From NCBI GenBank assembly GCA_014801655.1, contig JAAVDT010000063.1, positions 10,805 to 17,830 of the forward strand: 7,026 nt of DNA, read 5' to 3'. The notes below the pieces were generated by a model. The model did not search any database and was not told the origin of the DNA. It was given only the letters and a program-made list of their open reading frames with translations. Below are positions 5,380 through 7,026 of this stretch, one piece after another (position 1 is the first letter of the stretch; every line of letters begins with the position of its first letter). Source of the stretch: Bacteroides sp. (GTDB taxonomy: Bacteria; Bacteroidota; Bacteroidia; Bacteroidales; Muribaculaceae). Position numbers and translations under genes: made by a program.

Positions 5380-6436
5380 ATGTGTCATATAATTTGCTCA
5401 TTGACTTAATCCTTTTTTTAATGGCGCTTATTATATGCCGGGGAGAAAGCACCTTCAAATCCTCTCCATACGAGCATAGTTCACGTATGAGTTCATAATT
5501 CTCCATGCAATCAATTGAAAATAGCGAGCCACCGGCTGGAGCCTCATACAATTCTCGCAGAGATTTATCCTTATCTCCCTTGATGCTGATTTGTGAACCG
5601 TGTAATGGCTTGGTATCAACATATGGCGCAGACTTATCGGAGACCCAGAAAATTATTTTATGGATTCCTGCACCTTCATAATAGCTTACGCCAATTATAT
5701 CTTCATATCTTTCCGTTAAATCTTCAGGAGCTTCTCGATATTCATATCCCGGTAAAATTACAATGGATATGAGTCTGTCAAGAGCGAAGGTCAAAATGCG
5801 TCCAGAGTCGTCAGCAGATCCTATAAGATACCATCGCCTGTTGTATTCTTTTAATAAATATGGAGATATGATTACCTCTCGTATTTCTGAAGTGTTAAAC
5901 ATCCGATATTTCAGTTTTACAACCGCCTTGACTTTGATTGCTGAAAATGCCTCAGCCATAAGAGTTTTGTTCTCAAGCAGGTTTTTAGATATCTGAACAA
6001 TTGGTCGTTGTTCTACGAGTCCGAGACGTTTGTTTAAATCATCAAGCCAGCCAAAACCATCAAGGCCATCAAATGATCCAATGGTTGAAAGGGCTGTCGT
6101 CAGGATGCCTTTCTCTTCATCGGAAAGTTTTCCCTTGAAGATAGAGAAAGTCGGATCCGAGTATCTGATACATCTCTTCTTATAGACCCTATCGGTAGCT
6201 GCCGAATGAGCGTCAATCGTATAACGCTCAAATTCTATCGGAATTGGGAAGTTATATTCCAGATATTCAATGTCTTTCTCGACACATCGTTTGCTGACGC
6301 CGCCATCTTTTCCATATTGAGGCAACTCTCGTTCAAGATAGTCGGTCATATCCTGAATGGAATAAGCATGATATCGGTCGGCAAGCATTTTGTCGAGCAA
6401 CACGATTCGAGTTAAGGCATTTTTATTTGAGGGCAT
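5378..6436 (-). CDS. WYL-domain transcriptional regulator
   Basis: A 352-aa cytosolic regulator. Residues about 7-62 form an N-terminal winged-helix DNA-binding region (RIVLLDKMLADR, SIQDMTDYLERE, VSKRCVEKDIEYLE). A WYL domain spans about 168-230, including the hallmark R201-W202-Y203-L204 within SPYLLKEYNRRWYLIG and the following TFALDRLISI strand-helix. Residues about 257-345 fit the WCX C-terminal domain. WYL proteins of this build act as dimers that bind inverted repeats and respond to nucleic-acid or nucleotide ligands; several control phage-defence loci (BrxR and CapW are examples). ATG 6436 lies 2 nt after the stop of the upstream WG gene, so the two are co-transcribed. Its end overlaps the operator at 5362-5378, and a second copy of that operator sits at the retron promoter, making this protein the most plausible operator-binding factor. 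Whether it represses or activates cannot be read from the sequence. Confidence 0.88.
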   Translation of the reverse strand: MPSNKNALTRIVLLDKMLADRYHAYSIQDMTDYLERELPQYGKDGGVSKRCVEKDIEYLEYNFPIPIEFERYTIDAHSAATDRVYKKRCIRYSDPTFSIFKGKLSDEEKGILTTALSTIGSFDGLDGFGWLDDLNKRLGLVEQRPIVQISKNLLENKTLMAEAFSAIKVKAVVKLKYRMFNTSEIREVIISPYLLKEYNRRWYLIGSADDSGRILTFALDRLISIVILPGYEYREAPEDLTERYEDIIGVSYYEGAGIHKIIFWVSDKSAPYVDTKPLHGSQISIKGDKDKSLRELYEAPAGGSLFSIDCMENYELIRELCSYGEDLKVLSPRHIISAIKKRIKSMSKLYDT

Positions 6437-6438
6437 AA

Positions 6439-7026
6439 TTAGATGTCTGCTTCGTGAGTAATGAGATTAAAATTCCCGACAAGCTTATTACCATGTTCGT
6501 CTATTGACTCAATAGTAGTCACTGTTCGGTTTTTATTGACAAAATTCCAGATATTGGAATATCGTAAAGGCAGAACAAATTTGCCTTTCATATCAATGAT
6601 ACCATATCTCTTATCTTCTCCCATAAAACCATTTACGCGCGTCACCCCCTTTTCGTAAGTGTCTACCCAAGGGTATTTCCCCTTAGGAACAATAACTTCG
6701 CCATCAATAGTTATAACTTCGTATTGACCATCCATATGTCGGAGTGTAAGGATTTTTTTGTCATCTGACACTCCAATAGCTTTATAGTTAAGGTCAAGCA
6801 TAAGATTCCCAGAACTGTCAAGTAATCCCCATTTTGTGCCAAGATAGGTACTTGGCTCCTTGGTAGATCTATTGAACCCATATGTATAATATTGAGCGAC
6901 ACGCACAACATCAGACTCATTATAGCAAGAATCTAAAATACGGTCATATTTCGGTTCTACAACCACGTCTCCATTTCTATTCATCAAGCCGTAATGCTGA
7001 TAATAGGAAAATGGTATCAGTAGACG
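6439..7026 (-). CDS. WG-repeat protein, C-terminal part; 5' end beyond the right edge
   Basis: The frame is open from the right edge for 195 codons to TAA 6441-6439. Although TTG 6987 and ATG 6984 could act as starts, the 13 codons before them read into a proper WG repeat (HYGLMNRNGDVVVEPKYD), so the true start is outside the window. Four WG-type repeats are visible: YGLMNRNGDVVVEPKY, KWGLLDSSGNLMLDLNY, EVITIDGEVIVPKGKYPWVD and RYGIIDMKGKFVLPLRY. No signal peptide or membrane segment is seen in this part. The last two repeats resemble the WG protein at 4753-5319. The gene is followed after 2 nt by the WYL regulator, suggesting a WG-WYL operon. WG repeats are binding modules; a sensor or partner role for the regulator is conceivable but not shown. 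Confidence 0.85.
   Translation of the reverse strand, partial: RLLIPFSYYQHYGLMNRNGDVVVEPKYDRILDSCYNESDVVRVAQYYTYGFNRSTKEPSTYLGTKWGLLDSSGNLMLDLNYKAIGVSDDKKILTLRHMDGQYEVITIDGEVIVPKGKYPWVDTYEKGVTRVNGFMGEDKRYGIIDMKGKFVLPLRYSNIWNFVNKNRTVTTIESIDEHGNKLVGNFNLITHEADI

Noticed and set aside
5320..5388. Longer N-terminus for the second WG protein from ATG 5388
   Set aside because: Those 23 codons are the operator, spacer and -7 box and overlap the WYL stop; the resulting His/Arg-rich leader resembles no WG protein start.

Overview
The window looks like an accessory region of a Bacteroidota genome, most likely Bacteroidales. The clues are three copies of the Bacteroidota -7 promoter box TAnnTTTG (each TAACTTTG), start codons without a clear Shine-Dalgarno, WG-repeat proteins beside a WYL-domain regulator, and an M64-type secreted peptidase. 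I cannot place it to genus. Almost everything is on the minus strand, so the window is read right to left.

Right to left: (1) 7026-6439, the 3' part of a WG-repeat protein gene; (2) 6436-5378, a WYL-domain transcriptional regulator 2 nt downstream, probably in the same operon; (3) 5319-4753, a second, shorter WG-repeat protein with a very acidic C-terminal tail, behind its own promoter; (4) a retron: ncRNA at 4680-4441 bounded by 18-bp a1/a2 inverted repeats, a retron-type reverse transcriptase at 4417-2783 with an unusual C-terminal extension of about 185 residues, and 1 nt later a 281-aa protein with a HEPN ribonuclease motif (RNxxxH) at 2781-1936; (5) 1916 to about 1387, a decayed gene for a two-TM zinc-ribbon protein that looks like a former third retron-operon gene; (6) 991-1386 on the plus strand, a winged-helix C-terminal remnant; (7) 884-1, the 5' part of a secreted M64-family peptidase, visibly more GC-rich than the rest and probably the resident chromosomal flank.

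The main result is a retron/HEPN defence-type module and its wiring. The promoters of the retron ncRNA and of the second WG gene share one 36-bp cassette (30/36 identical): a 17-bp palindrome GCGAAC-N5-GTTCGC placed identically relative to the TAACTTTG box and covering the -33 position. The WYL regulator encoded between the two WG genes is the obvious candidate to bind it, which would make WG-WYL-WG-retron one regulated unit. By analogy with known retrons, RT, msDNA and HEPN protein would form a toxin-antitoxin-like abortive-infection system. HEPN cleavage of RNA, the WYL-operator link and the role of the WG proteins are inference, not demonstrated.
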